Shown in pieces: positions 36,151 to 43,358 of a stretch of 64,000 nucleotides of DNA. A program made the position numbers and the translations under genes. Each line of letters starts with the position of its first letter. Within the stretch, counting starts at the first letter, position 1. This DNA comes from Falsiroseomonas sp050563535 (GTDB lineage Bacteria > Pseudomonadota > Alphaproteobacteria > Acetobacterales > Acetobacteraceae), in the NCBI RefSeq assembly GCF_050563535.1, contig NZ_JBNXUO010000006.1, positions 62,001-126,000 on the forward strand, given 5' to 3'. The notes beneath the pieces were generated by a model that saw only the letters and a list, made by a program, of their open reading frames with translations, was not told where the DNA came from and ran no database searches.

Positions 36151-36924
36151 TCAGCGTCGGCGCCCGGCCGCCCTGCGCGCCGGCGCCGCCGCCTCCTCAG
36201 GCGCCTCCGCCGGGGCGTCGAGGTCCAGCCGGTCCAGGCTGGCGCGCCAGGTGGTGGCCCAGCCCCGCGCCGCGCCGCCGCGGCAGCGCAGCAGGTCGAG
36301 CTGCCAGCGCGGGTCGCCCAGCGCCCCCGCGCCCGCCCCCTGGCTCGGCAGGGCGGAGACGCGCCAGGAGGTCAGCGCCGTCCCCGCCGCCGGCGCATCG
36401 CCGTCCGGCCGCAGCAGCAGGCCGAGCGCGCCGCCCGTCCCGGCAGCCAGCTGCAGGCGCCGCGCCGCCGCGGTGTCGATGTCGCGCAGCATCAGCAGCG
36501 CGCCCCCGATGGTGGGGCAGCGCAGCGCCTCCTCCATCGCCCAGAGCGCATCGGCCCCCTGCGCCGCCCGCACCAGGACGAGCTGCGCGGGCGGGAGGCC
36601 GAAGCGGCCAAGGCCGGACGGCCAGGCTTCCGCTTCCGGCGCGATCCACAGCACCGGGCCGGCGGTGCGGCCCAGCACCATCGCGCAGAAGCCGGCGGCC
36701 GCCCCCGGGTCGCCGGCCAGCACCTCATGCAGCCCGGCACGGGCCAGCCCGCCACCCGGCAGGGCGGGGTCGATCCCGGCGGCCAGCGGCACCGCCTCCT
36801 GCCCGGCACCGGGCCGCCCGCCACGCGCGGCGCGGGCGCGCAGCGCGGCCAGCAGCGCCTGGCGGTCGAGGGGCGGGCCGTGCGGCGGCCCGTCTGGGCC
36901 AGGGGGGAGGGGGGCCGGGGTCAT
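36151..36924 (-). CDS. imuA: ImuA-type SOS mutagenesis protein
   Basis: A 257-residue RecA/SulA-like protein. It has LHEVLAGDPGAAAGFCAMVL, the strand VLWIAPEAEAWPSGLGRFGL, ALWAMEEALRCPTIGGALL, and a C-terminal RWQLDLLRCRGG followed by W, all characteristic of ImuA. ImuA works with ImuB and the error-prone polymerase DnaE2 in translesion synthesis. Neither partner lies here: the next gene downstream is the convergent ABC-F gene, so imuA is a single-gene unit. The ATG at 36924 follows 5 nt after a perfect SOS box, consistent with LexA control; the overlap of box and start region implies a leaderless or very short leader, or transcription starting upstream. Confidence 0.85.
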   Translation of the reverse strand: MTPAPLPPGPDGPPHGPPLDRQALLAALRARAARGGRPGAGQEAVPLAAGIDPALPGGGLARAGLHEVLAGDPGAAAGFCAMVLGRTAGPVLWIAPEAEAWPSGLGRFGLPPAQLVLVRAAQGADALWAMEEALRCPTIGGALLMLRDIDTAAARRLQLAAGTGGALGLLLRPDGDAPAAGTALTSWRVSALPSQGAGAGALGDPRWQLDLLRCRGGAARGWATTWRASLDRLDLDAPAEAPEEAAAPARRAAGRRR

Positions 36925-36929
36925 CGCGT

Positions 36930-36944
36930 GTTCGCAATACGTTC
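36930..36944 (-). promoter_or_regulatory. SOS box (LexA operator) of imuA
   Basis: The plus strand reads gttcgcaatacgttc, a perfect GTTC-N7-GTTC, the known LexA binding motif of alphaproteobacteria. It ends 5 bp before the imuA start codon. Bound LexA would block transcription or early elongation of imuA until DNA damage. Confidence 0.85.
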
Positions 36945-37044
36945 CGGCATGGCCGCCCCCCGCGTCAAGCGGCGCAACCGCCGCCCAGACCTGTCCTGCC
37001 CGCGCTGGCGGGGGCGCCCGATCCCTGCATCCCCCGCCGCGCCG

Positions 37045-37080
37045 CCACGGCATGATCCACTTTCGTGGATCATGCCGTGG
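37045..37080. repeat. Perfect 16-bp inverted repeat with 4-nt loop
   Basis: The arm ccacggcatgatccac (37045-37060) is followed by loop tttc and a perfect reverse complement (37065-37080). It lies 58 bp past the yihY stop and about 100 bp before the SOS box of imuA. It has no U-tract in either direction. It may be a terminator or 3'-end stabiliser for yihY, or a REP-like palindrome. It is less GC-rich than its surroundings. Confidence 0.8.
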
Positions 37081-37137
37081 CTCTTGTCCGGGCGGCTGAT
37101 TCACCGCTTCGGCAATTCCGCCTCCGCGGATCTGGCG

Positions 37138-38277
37138 CTATTCCGTCGCGACCGTGTCGGCCATGCGCGCGCGCCGCCTGCCCATCGGCTTCTCCGGCCC
37201 CGTCGTCGTGTCGCGTGCCGTCTGGTGTTCCATCTCGGCATTCAGCTCGCCGCCCAGCAGCACGACGGCGGAGGAGATCCAGATCCAGGTCATGAAGCCC
37301 ACCACCGCGCCGAGCGAGCCGTAGGTCTCGTTGTAGCTGCCGAAATTCTCGACATACCAGGAGAAGCCGAGCGAGGCCGCGAGCCACAGCAGCGCCGCCA
37401 CCGCGCTGCCCCAGGTCACCCAGCGCCACCGCGCCTTCGCGCGGCTCGGCCCCCAGCGGTAGAGGCAGGCCAGCACCAGCGCGACGCCGAGCAGCAGCAG
37501 CGGCCAGCGCGACAGCTTCAGCAGCCATTCCAGCCGGCCGCCCAGCCCGACGAAGTTCAGCACGACCGGCAGCACGACCACGGCGGCGAGGGCGAGGACG
37601 GCGAAGACGATGCCGCCGAGCGTGAACAGCAGCGTCACCAGGGTCAGCCGCACGAAGCTGCGCTTCTCCTTCTCCTCGTAGACGACGTTCAGCGCGTCGA
37701 ACACGGCCTTGGTGGCCTGGTTCGCGCTCCACAGCGAGAGCGCGAGGCCGAGCAGCGCGCCGAAGCCCAGTGCCGTTTCGGGATTGGAGGCGAGGCGTTT
37801 CACCTGTTCCTCGATCAGCTCCATCCCCCCGCCGGGCACGATGCCGGACAGCGCCGCCAGGTGCTGCCCGATCGTCGCGCGGTCCGCCACCAGGCCGTAA
37901 AGGGAGACCAGCGCCGCGATCGCGGGGAAGAGCGCGAGCAGCACGTAGAAGGTGACGCCCGCGGCCTCGGTCAGCAGCCGGTCCTCGCTGGCCTGCCACA
38001 GCGTGCGCTTCAGGATGCTCCACCACCCCCGCGCCGGGATGTCGCTGGGCTGCGCTGCGTCATGCCCCTTCCCGTCCGGCAGGGCGGCCGCGGGGTCGTG
38101 TCCGCCCGGATGGGCGGCGTCGTGCCGGTGCCCGCGGGGCGGGGCGGCAGGCTTCCCTCCGCCTGCTCTCGCCGCCGCGCCGCGCCGCGAGGATCGGCCG
38201 GAGCCGAAGGCGAGCAGCGCGGCCATCGCCGCGGCTGCGACCTGCCAGGGGGGGGGGCGTCGTCGGGTCTCCTGCAT
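37138..38277 (-). CDS. YihY/virulence factor BrkB family inner-membrane protein
   Basis: A 379-residue membrane protein. After a low-complexity N-terminal part with His, Gly and Asp (about 40-80), the YihY domain begins at RTLWQASEDRLLTEAAGVTF (near 90), a conserved opening of the family, followed by six helices and WLAASLGFSWYVENFGSYNE, YGSLGAVVGFMTWIWIS and LLGGELNAEME. The biochemical function of the family is not established; it was once misannotated as RNase BN. ATG 38277 follows AGGAGA at 5 nt. The odd N-terminal extension has a possible helix at 11-26 and may be a membrane anchor or signal. Confidence 0.87.
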   Translation of the reverse strand: MQETRRRPPPWQVAAAAMAALLAFGSGRSSRRGAAARAGGGKPAAPPRGHRHDAAHPGGHDPAAALPDGKGHDAAQPSDIPARGWWSILKRTLWQASEDRLLTEAAGVTFYVLLALFPAIAALVSLYGLVADRATIGQHLAALSGIVPGGGMELIEEQVKRLASNPETALGFGALLGLALSLWSANQATKAVFDALNVVYEEKEKRSFVRLTLVTLLFTLGGIVFAVLALAAVVVLPVVLNFVGLGGRLEWLLKLSRWPLLLLGVALVLACLYRWGPSRAKARWRWVTWGSAVAALLWLAASLGFSWYVENFGSYNETYGSLGAVVGFMTWIWISSAVVLLGGELNAEMEHQTARDTTTGPEKPMGRRRARMADTVATE

Positions 38278-38409
38278 GGGGGTCTCCTGATGGCGTGATG
38301 CGGGCTTCGTGCAGCCGCAACGCGGCGGCGGCGCGCGGGTGCCATCGGGCCGGGAACCTTCCGACACCCGACCGCGCTGTTCCGGCGGGTGCCGCCGGAG
38401 GAGCGGGGG

Positions 38410-39225
38410 ATGGATGGCGAAGGCCGCGCCGCGCTGCCGTGGCTGATGCTGGAGTGGCTCGGCGGGCCGGTGCGCCGCGGCGCGCTGGTGGTGCTGTCGA
38501 CGGGCGCCATCGCGGCGGGCGTGGTGATGGAGGCGCTGCACCCCGCGAACTGGCGCCGCCGCACGCTGCGCCAGGAACTCCGCCGCTCGCTCCGGCAGTC
38601 GGTGGCCGGGGGGTTCGGGACCGTCGTCGTCACCGCCGCGCTGGTCGGCTTCGGCATGGTCCACCAGGCGGTGTCCTGGCTGGCCTATGCGGGGCAGGAA
38701 GGGCTGACCGGGCGCATCCTGGTGACGGTGCTGGTGCGGGAAGTCGCGCCGGTGCTGGTCGGGCTCATCCTGCTCGGCCGCAGCGGCACCGTCACGGTGG
38801 TCGAGTTCGGCGAGACCAAGGCCTCCGGCCAGCTCGGCGTGCTGGAGGTGCAGGGCCTCGACCCCTTCACCCTGCTGGTGCTGCCGCGCGTGGTCGCGAT
38901 GGCGGTCGCGGGCTTCACGCTCGGCGTCATCTTCCTCGCGGTCGCGGTGGGGGTGGGGTTCCTGACCGGGCAGCTGCTCGGCGCCACCCAGGCCTCCTTC
39001 GCGGAATTGCTGTCGAACCTGCTGACCGCGACCGCGGTGGCCGATTTCGTGCTGTTCGCGGTGAAGCTGGTGCTGGCGGGCGGGCTGGTCGCGGTGGTCT
39101 GCGCCATCACCGGCATGTCCTCCACGCGCGCCGAGACGCCGTCCCACCTGCTGCCGCGCGGCTTCGTGCGGGGGCTCCTCGCCATCCTCGGCAGCAGCGC
39201 CGCCCTCAGCGTCGCCACCGCATGA
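38410..39225 (+). CDS. mlaE: MlaE/YrbE-type lipid ABC transporter permease
   Basis: A 271-residue permease with five to six helices. LTGRILVTVLVREVAPVLVG is followed by LLGRSGTVTVVEFGETKASG and QLGVLEVQGLDPFTLLVLPR, the conserved MlaE core. MlaE is the inner-membrane subunit of the Mla phospholipid transport system between the two membranes. ATG 38410 follows GGAGGAGCGGGGG. It overlaps the next gene as ATGA. Its normal ATPase partner, MlaF, is replaced here by a degenerate protein. Confidence 0.9.
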   Translation: MDGEGRAALPWLMLEWLGGPVRRGALVVLSTGAIAAGVVMEALHPANWRRRTLRQELRRSLRQSVAGGFGTVVVTAALVGFGMVHQAVSWLAYAGQEGLTGRILVTVLVREVAPVLVGLILLGRSGTVTVVEFGETKASGQLGVLEVQGLDPFTLLVLPRVVAMAVAGFTLGVIFLAVAVGVGFLTGQLLGATQASFAELLSNLLTATAVADFVLFAVKLVLAGGLVAVVCAITGMSSTRAETPSHLLPRGFVRGLLAILGSSAALSVATA

Positions 39226-39905
39226 CCGCGGTGCTGGACATCCGCGCGGCCCGGCCGAAGGAGGAGGAGAGCCCCCTCGGCTCCGGGCTCGACCTGCGGC
39301 TCGACCCCGGGGAGCTGGCGGTGGTGCGGGCGGAGGATGCGGGGCTGGCGCGCGCGCTCGCGCTGCTCTGCGCCGGGCTGGTGCCGCTCGACGGCGGGGC
39401 GGTGCGGTTCCAGGGGCAGGACTGGTCGCAGCTCGGCCGCCGCGCGGCGGAGGCGCTGCGCGCCCGCATCGGCCTCGCCCCCGGCGATGGCGGCTGGCTG
39501 CCGCACCTGACCGTGGAGGAGGGCATCCTGCTGCCCCGCCTGCACCACGACCCGACGCCGGAAGCCGATCTCTGCCGGGAGGCGGATGCGCTCTGCCGCC
39601 TGTTCGGGCTCGACGGCCTGCCCTCGGCCCGCCCGGCCGAGATGTCGCGCGGCGACCTTGCGCGCGCCGCCTGCGCGCGCGCCTTCCTCGGCCAGCCCGC
39701 GCTGGTGATCCTGGAAAGCCCGCTGGACCGGGAGATGGCGGATGCGCTCGCCGACCCCGTGCTGGCGGCGCTGGCGCCGGCGCGCGGCCGCGGCGCCGCG
39801 GCGATCTGGTCCACCCGGTCGCGCCGCGCCTGGGAGGAGCCGGGCTTCCCGGCCACGCAGTGGTTCACGCTGGAGGAGGGCGCGCTGCGCGCCGAGCCGC
39901 CATGA
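39222..39905 (+). CDS. MlaF-like ABC protein with all nucleotide-binding motifs lost (pseudo-ATPase)
   Basis: A 227-residue protein with the strand and helix order of an MlaF-type ABC ATPase. Where Walker A (GxxGxGKS) should be, residues 36-47 read RAEDAGLARALA with no lysine. The Q-loop region is APGDGGWLPHLTVEEG without Gln. The signature is EMSRGDLARAACARAF instead of LSGGQ. Walker B is LVILESP without the DE pair, and the H-loop (WSTRS, 196-200) has no His. The frame is intact and tightly overlapped by mlaE and mlaD, so this is not simple decay. It probably acts as a structural subunit, perhaps with an active MlaF encoded elsewhere. Confidence 0.8.
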   Translation: MTAVLDIRAARPKEEESPLGSGLDLRLDPGELAVVRAEDAGLARALALLCAGLVPLDGGAVRFQGQDWSQLGRRAAEALRARIGLAPGDGGWLPHLTVEEGILLPRLHHDPTPEADLCREADALCRLFGLDGLPSARPAEMSRGDLARAACARAFLGQPALVILESPLDREMADALADPVLAALAPARGRGAAAIWSTRSRRAWEEPGFPATQWFTLEEGALRAEPP

Positions 39906-40912
39906 CGAAGGAGGACCGGGTCCGGCTGCGCCACACCGACCGCTGGGTGGGGGCGCTGGTGATCGTGGCGGTGGCGCTGTTCCTCGGCGCGCTGTTCCAG
40001 CGCGGGGTGATCCGCGAATGGTTCAACCGCGGCTCCACCCTCATCGTGCTGCTGCCGGAGGAGGGGGTGGCGGGCCTGGCCGTGGGGGCGGAGGCGGAGG
40101 TGCTGGGCATCCGCGCCGGCACGGTGCGCCGCATCCTGGTGGACCCGGAACGCCGCATCCGCGCCGAGCTGCGCATCGAGGACCAGGCCAAGCCCTTCAT
40201 CCGCGCCGATTCCACCGCCGTGGTCCGGCGCCGCTTCGGCGTGGCGGGCCCCGCCTATCTCGACATCCAGCGGGGCGAGGGGCCGCCGCTGCTGTGGGAC
40301 TACGCCGTCATCGAGGCGACCAGCGAACGCGCACCGACCGAGACGGTGGGCGCGCTGCTGGACGAACTGCAGAAGCGCGTCTTCCCCATCCTCGACGAGC
40401 TGCGCGCCGGCACCGCCGCCTTCGCCGCCGCGACGCAGCGGCTGGAACGCGGGGAGGGCACGGTCGGGCGGCTGCTGACGGACGACACGCTGGCGCGCGA
40501 GGCGGAAGCCGCGGCGGCCCGCGCCGCCGCCCTGATCGAGACGGTGCAGGGCGCGGCGCGCGATGTGCAGCGGCTGACCACGGCGCTGTCGGGCGGCAAC
40601 CGGCCGCGCGGACGCGCGGCGCCGCCCGGCACCCTGCCGTCCCTGCTGGCGCGCGCGGACCGGGCCATGGCCTCCGTCGAGCAGGCGACCCGGGACCTGG
40701 CGCGCGCCACCCCCGCCCTGCCGCGCGCCGCGCGCAATGTCGAGGAATCGACGGACCCGCTGCCCGCCGTGGTCGTCCAGGCCCAGGAGACGGCGCGGGA
40801 GCTGGAGCTGCTGCTGACGCAGCTGCGTGGCCACTGGCTGCTGGGCGGCGCCAGCGCGCCCCCGCCGCCGCGCGCGGTGCCGCGCCCGGCGGTGGAGCGG
40901 GTGCGGCCATGA
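39902..40912 (+). CDS. mlaD: MlaD-like MCE-domain protein
   Basis: A 336-residue protein with one N-terminal membrane helix (about 16-33) and an MCE domain around residues 40-125 (VGAEAEVLGIRAGTVRRILV, then FGVAGPAYLDIQRG). It has a long helical C-terminal tail with repeated Ala/Glu/Arg helices and a proline-rich end. MlaD hexamers form the periplasmic lipid channel docked on MlaE. The tail (residues 160-310) is longer than in E. coli MlaD and may form a needle-like coiled coil as in other MCE proteins. Overlapped at both ends. Confidence 0.88.
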   Translation: MTKEDRVRLRHTDRWVGALVIVAVALFLGALFQRGVIREWFNRGSTLIVLLPEEGVAGLAVGAEAEVLGIRAGTVRRILVDPERRIRAELRIEDQAKPFIRADSTAVVRRRFGVAGPAYLDIQRGEGPPLLWDYAVIEATSERAPTETVGALLDELQKRVFPILDELRAGTAAFAAATQRLERGEGTVGRLLTDDTLAREAEAAAARAAALIETVQGAARDVQRLTTALSGGNRPRGRAAPPGTLPSLLARADRAMASVEQATRDLARATPALPRAARNVEESTDPLPAVVVQAQETARELELLLTQLRGHWLLGGASAPPPPRAVPRPAVERVRP

Positions 40913-41778
40913 GGTGGCTTGCCGCGCTGCTGCTGCTGGCCGCCTGCGGCGGCCGCGCCGCGCCCGAGGCGGTCGCGCCGCGGGACGAGGTGCTGGAACG
41001 CGCGGCGGAAGCGGCGCAGGGCGCGCTCGACCTCGACCAGCCGGAAGCCGCCGCGCGGCTCTATGCCCGCGCCCTCACGCGCGCGCGGGAACGCGACGAT
41101 CCCGCCGCGATCGATTCGATGGCCTTCGGCCAGGCCACTGCCGCGCTGGCCCATGGCGATGCCTCCGGCGCGCTGGCGGTCGCGCAGGAGGTGCGGGCCG
41201 CACTGGCGCGCCGCGGCCGCGGGGCCTCGGCGGGGCTGCTGCTGGCCGAGGCGACGGCGCAGTTCCGCCTCGGCCGGCTGGACGAGGCGCAGCGGCTCGG
41301 CCGCGTCGTTGCGGCGCGGGGCGAGGCGCCGGACGCCCAGCGCCGCGCCTGGTTCCTGCTGGGCCTCGTCGCCGGCGCGCGGGGCGACGCCGCCGGCGTC
41401 GCGACCGCGCGCGCCGCGCTGGGCGAGGCCGCGCAGCCCGCCTTCCGCGCCGACATCGTGGAGCTGGAGGCCGTCTCCGCCCTGCTGCGCGGCGATGCCG
41501 GCTTCGCCGCCGCGCGGGCCGAGACAGCGGCGGGGCTGCGCCAGGCCGCCATCGACTATCGCGGCCTGTCGCGGGCGCTGGCCCTGCAGGGCGCGGCGCT
41601 GGCGCGGCTGGGCGAGGCGGACCGCGCGGCGGACCTGCTGCTGCGCGCCGGCCGTTCCGCCGCCGAACGGGGCGAGCGGCCCGACGCCCGGCTGTGGCTG
41701 GCCGAGGCCGCGCGGCTCGGCGCCGGGCGGCCGGACCTCCAGGCCGCCATCCGCCAGGTCCGCCTCTCGGACGATTAG
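40909..41778 (+). CDS. Predicted lipoprotein with TPR-like helical repeats
   Basis: A 289-residue protein with a lipoprotein signal: hydrophobic residues then LLAACGG, with Cys13 as the acylated residue. The rest is almost all alpha-helix, rich in Ala, Leu and Arg, in 34-residue-like repeats (QPEAAARLYARALTRARERD, GRLDEAQRLGRVVAARGEAP, GEADRAADLLLRAGRSAAER), which suggests TPRs. It is the last gene of the Mla-like operon, overlapping mlaD. It may be an outer-membrane or periplasmic partner replacing MlaC/MlaA; the family is not one I can name. Confidence 0.8.
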   Translation: MRWLAALLLLAACGGRAAPEAVAPRDEVLERAAEAAQGALDLDQPEAAARLYARALTRARERDDPAAIDSMAFGQATAALAHGDASGALAVAQEVRAALARRGRGASAGLLLAEATAQFRLGRLDEAQRLGRVVAARGEAPDAQRRAWFLLGLVAGARGDAAGVATARAALGEAAQPAFRADIVELEAVSALLRGDAGFAAARAETAAGLRQAAIDYRGLSRALALQGAALARLGEADRAADLLLRAGRSAAERGERPDARLWLAEAARLGAGRPDLQAAIRQVRLSDD

Positions 41779-41825
41779 GGGTCGGTGCCGTGCAGCCACG
41801 CGGCGGCTGCCGCGTTGCGCCGCGC

Positions 41826-42746
41826 ATGGACGACGACATGCTCGACTGCCTCGTGATCGGCGGCGGCCCGGCCGGGCTGACCGCCGCGCTCTACCTCGCC
41901 CGCTTCCGCCGCCGCGTGGCGGTGGTGGATGGCGGGGAGCCACGCGCCGCCTGGATCCCCACCAGCCACAACATCGCCTTCTTCGCCGACGGCATCCCGG
42001 GGCCGGAGATCCTGGCACGCCAGCGCGCCAGCCTCGAACCCTACGGGCTGCGCGTGACGCAGGCGCGCATCGCCGCGCTGCGGCGGGACGGGGAGGGGTT
42101 CTTGGCCGAGCCGGAGCAGGGCGCGCCGATCCGCGCGCGGCATGTGCTGCTGGCCACCGGCGCGGTGGATGTGGAGCCCGACCTGCCCGACCTGCCGGAT
42201 GCCGTCCGCCGCGGCCTGGTGCGCTACTGCCCGGTCTGCGACGGCTTCGAGAGTCGCGGGCAGCGCATCGCGGTGATCGGCCATGGCGCGCGCGGCGCGG
42301 GGGAGGCCGCCTTCATCGCGCGGACCTATTCGGACGACGTGACGCTGCTGACGCTGGGCCAGCCGATGGACCTGGACGAGCCGACGCGCGCGAGGCTGGA
42401 AGGGCTGCGCGTGCGGATCGTGGAGCAGCCGGTGGTCGGGCTCGACGAGCAGGACGGGCGGATCGCGGCGGTCCGCGTCGGCGGGCAGGAGATGCGCTTC
42501 GACATCCTCTACTCCGCGCTCGGCCTGCGCTACCGCACGGACCTCGCCCGGCAACTCGGCGCCGAGCATGACGAGGCCGGGGCGCTGCGCGTGGATGCGG
42601 GGATGCAGACGACGGTGAAGGGGCTCTACGCCGCGGGCGACATCGTGGCGGGGCTCGACCAGATCGTGGTGGGCATGGGCCACGCCGCCATCGCCGCGAC
42701 GCGCATCCACAACCGATGCGGACTGCCGACCGAGGACGAGGGCTAG
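41826..42746 (+). CDS. Thioredoxin-reductase-like FAD/NAD(P) oxidoreductase
   Basis: A 306-residue class II pyridine nucleotide disulphide oxidoreductase. CLVIGGGPAGLTAALYLARF is the FAD fold. The redox pair is Cys135 and Cys138 in YCPVCDGFE, matching CxxCDG of thioredoxin reductases. The NAD(P) fold starts RIAVIGHGARGAGEAAFIAR, with GxGxxG altered to GHGARGAG. The C-terminal YAAGDIVAGLDQIVVGMGHAA closes the FAD site. It may reduce thioredoxin or another disulphide carrier. It is 48 bp after the lipoprotein gene and may or may not be cotranscribed. Confidence 0.88.
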   Translation: MDDDMLDCLVIGGGPAGLTAALYLARFRRRVAVVDGGEPRAAWIPTSHNIAFFADGIPGPEILARQRASLEPYGLRVTQARIAALRRDGEGFLAEPEQGAPIRARHVLLATGAVDVEPDLPDLPDAVRRGLVRYCPVCDGFESRGQRIAVIGHGARGAGEAAFIARTYSDDVTLLTLGQPMDLDEPTRARLEGLRVRIVEQPVVGLDEQDGRIAAVRVGGQEMRFDILYSALGLRYRTDLARQLGAEHDEAGALRVDAGMQTTVKGLYAAGDIVAGLDQIVVGMGHAAIAATRIHNRCGLPTEDEG

Positions 42747-42784
42747 CCGCCCCATCCGCGGAGGCGGAATGGCCGGAGCGGCGG

Positions 42785-43225
42785 TCAACCGCCCCGGATC
42801 ACCGCGCGGATGGCGAAGGCGGACTGGATGCGCGCCACGCCGGGCATGCGCGACAGCGCCTCCTTGTGGATGCGTTCGTAATCCGCGGCGTCGCGCGCCT
42901 CGACCCGCAGCAGGTAGTCGGCGATGCCGGTCATCAGGTAGCACTCCCGCACCTCCGGGCATTTCCGCACCGCCTCCTCGAAGCGGCGAAGGTGGTCGTC
43001 GGTCTGCCGCTCCAGCGTGATCTGCACGATCACCACGACGAGGTCGCGCGGCGGCGGGTCGTCCACCACGACGGTGTAGCCCCGGATGGTGCCGTCCCGT
43101 TCCAGCAGGCGCAGCCGGCGCAGGCAGGCCGAGGGCGAGAGGCCCACGGCCGCGGCCAGCGCCGCATTGGGCATCCGCCCGTCCTGGCGGAGGTGGCGGA
43201 TGATCGCGCGGTCGATGTCGTCCAT
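42785..43225 (-). CDS. Lrp/AsnC-family transcriptional regulator
   Basis: A 146-residue regulator: N-terminal winged helix-turn-helix (DIDRAIIRHLRQDGRMPNAA, LSPSACLRRLRLLERDG) and C-terminal ligand-sensing domain (about 65-140) ending MPGVARIQSAFAIRAV. It is divergent from dadA across 133 bp. This arrangement is standard for an Lrp-type regulator that senses an amino acid and controls amino acid dehydrogenase expression. Confidence 0.94.
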   Translation of the reverse strand: MDDIDRAIIRHLRQDGRMPNAALAAAVGLSPSACLRRLRLLERDGTIRGYTVVVDDPPPRDLVVVIVQITLERQTDDHLRRFEEAVRKCPEVRECYLMTGIADYLLRVEARDAADYERIHKEALSRMPGVARIQSAFAIRAVIRGG

Positions 43226-43297
43226 GCGTCGATCCTGCCATTTCCTCGCAGATCATGCGAATGCCACGCTCCGTCAGGCATGACCTGCGCCGCTTCC

Positions 43298-43312
43298 GCG
43301 TGAAATTCGCAC
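43298..43312. promoter_or_regulatory. Possible Lrp-type operator in the lrp-dadA gap
   Basis: gcgtgaaattcgcac is an imperfect dyad around a GAAATTC core, in the 133-bp gap between the divergent regulator and dadA. It is one of the more AT-rich spots in the gap. Lrp sites often have an AT-rich centre with symmetric arms. The assignment is a guess from position and symmetry. Confidence 0.35.
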
Positions 43313-43358
43313 ATCCGGCCGCCTATCCTCATGCCGGTTCCAACCCGGGGAGGCAGCG

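Noticed and set aside
38278..38409. EcfG-type stress promoter between yihY and mlaE (GGAAC ... GTT)
   Set aside because: GGAAC is present, but the following GTT is 21 nt away and not preceded by C, unlike the GGAAC-N16/17-CGTT consensus.
39222..39905. Calling the degenerate MlaF a pseudogene
   Set aside because: There is no frameshift or premature stop, the length fits the family, and overlapping start and stop codons join it to both neighbours.
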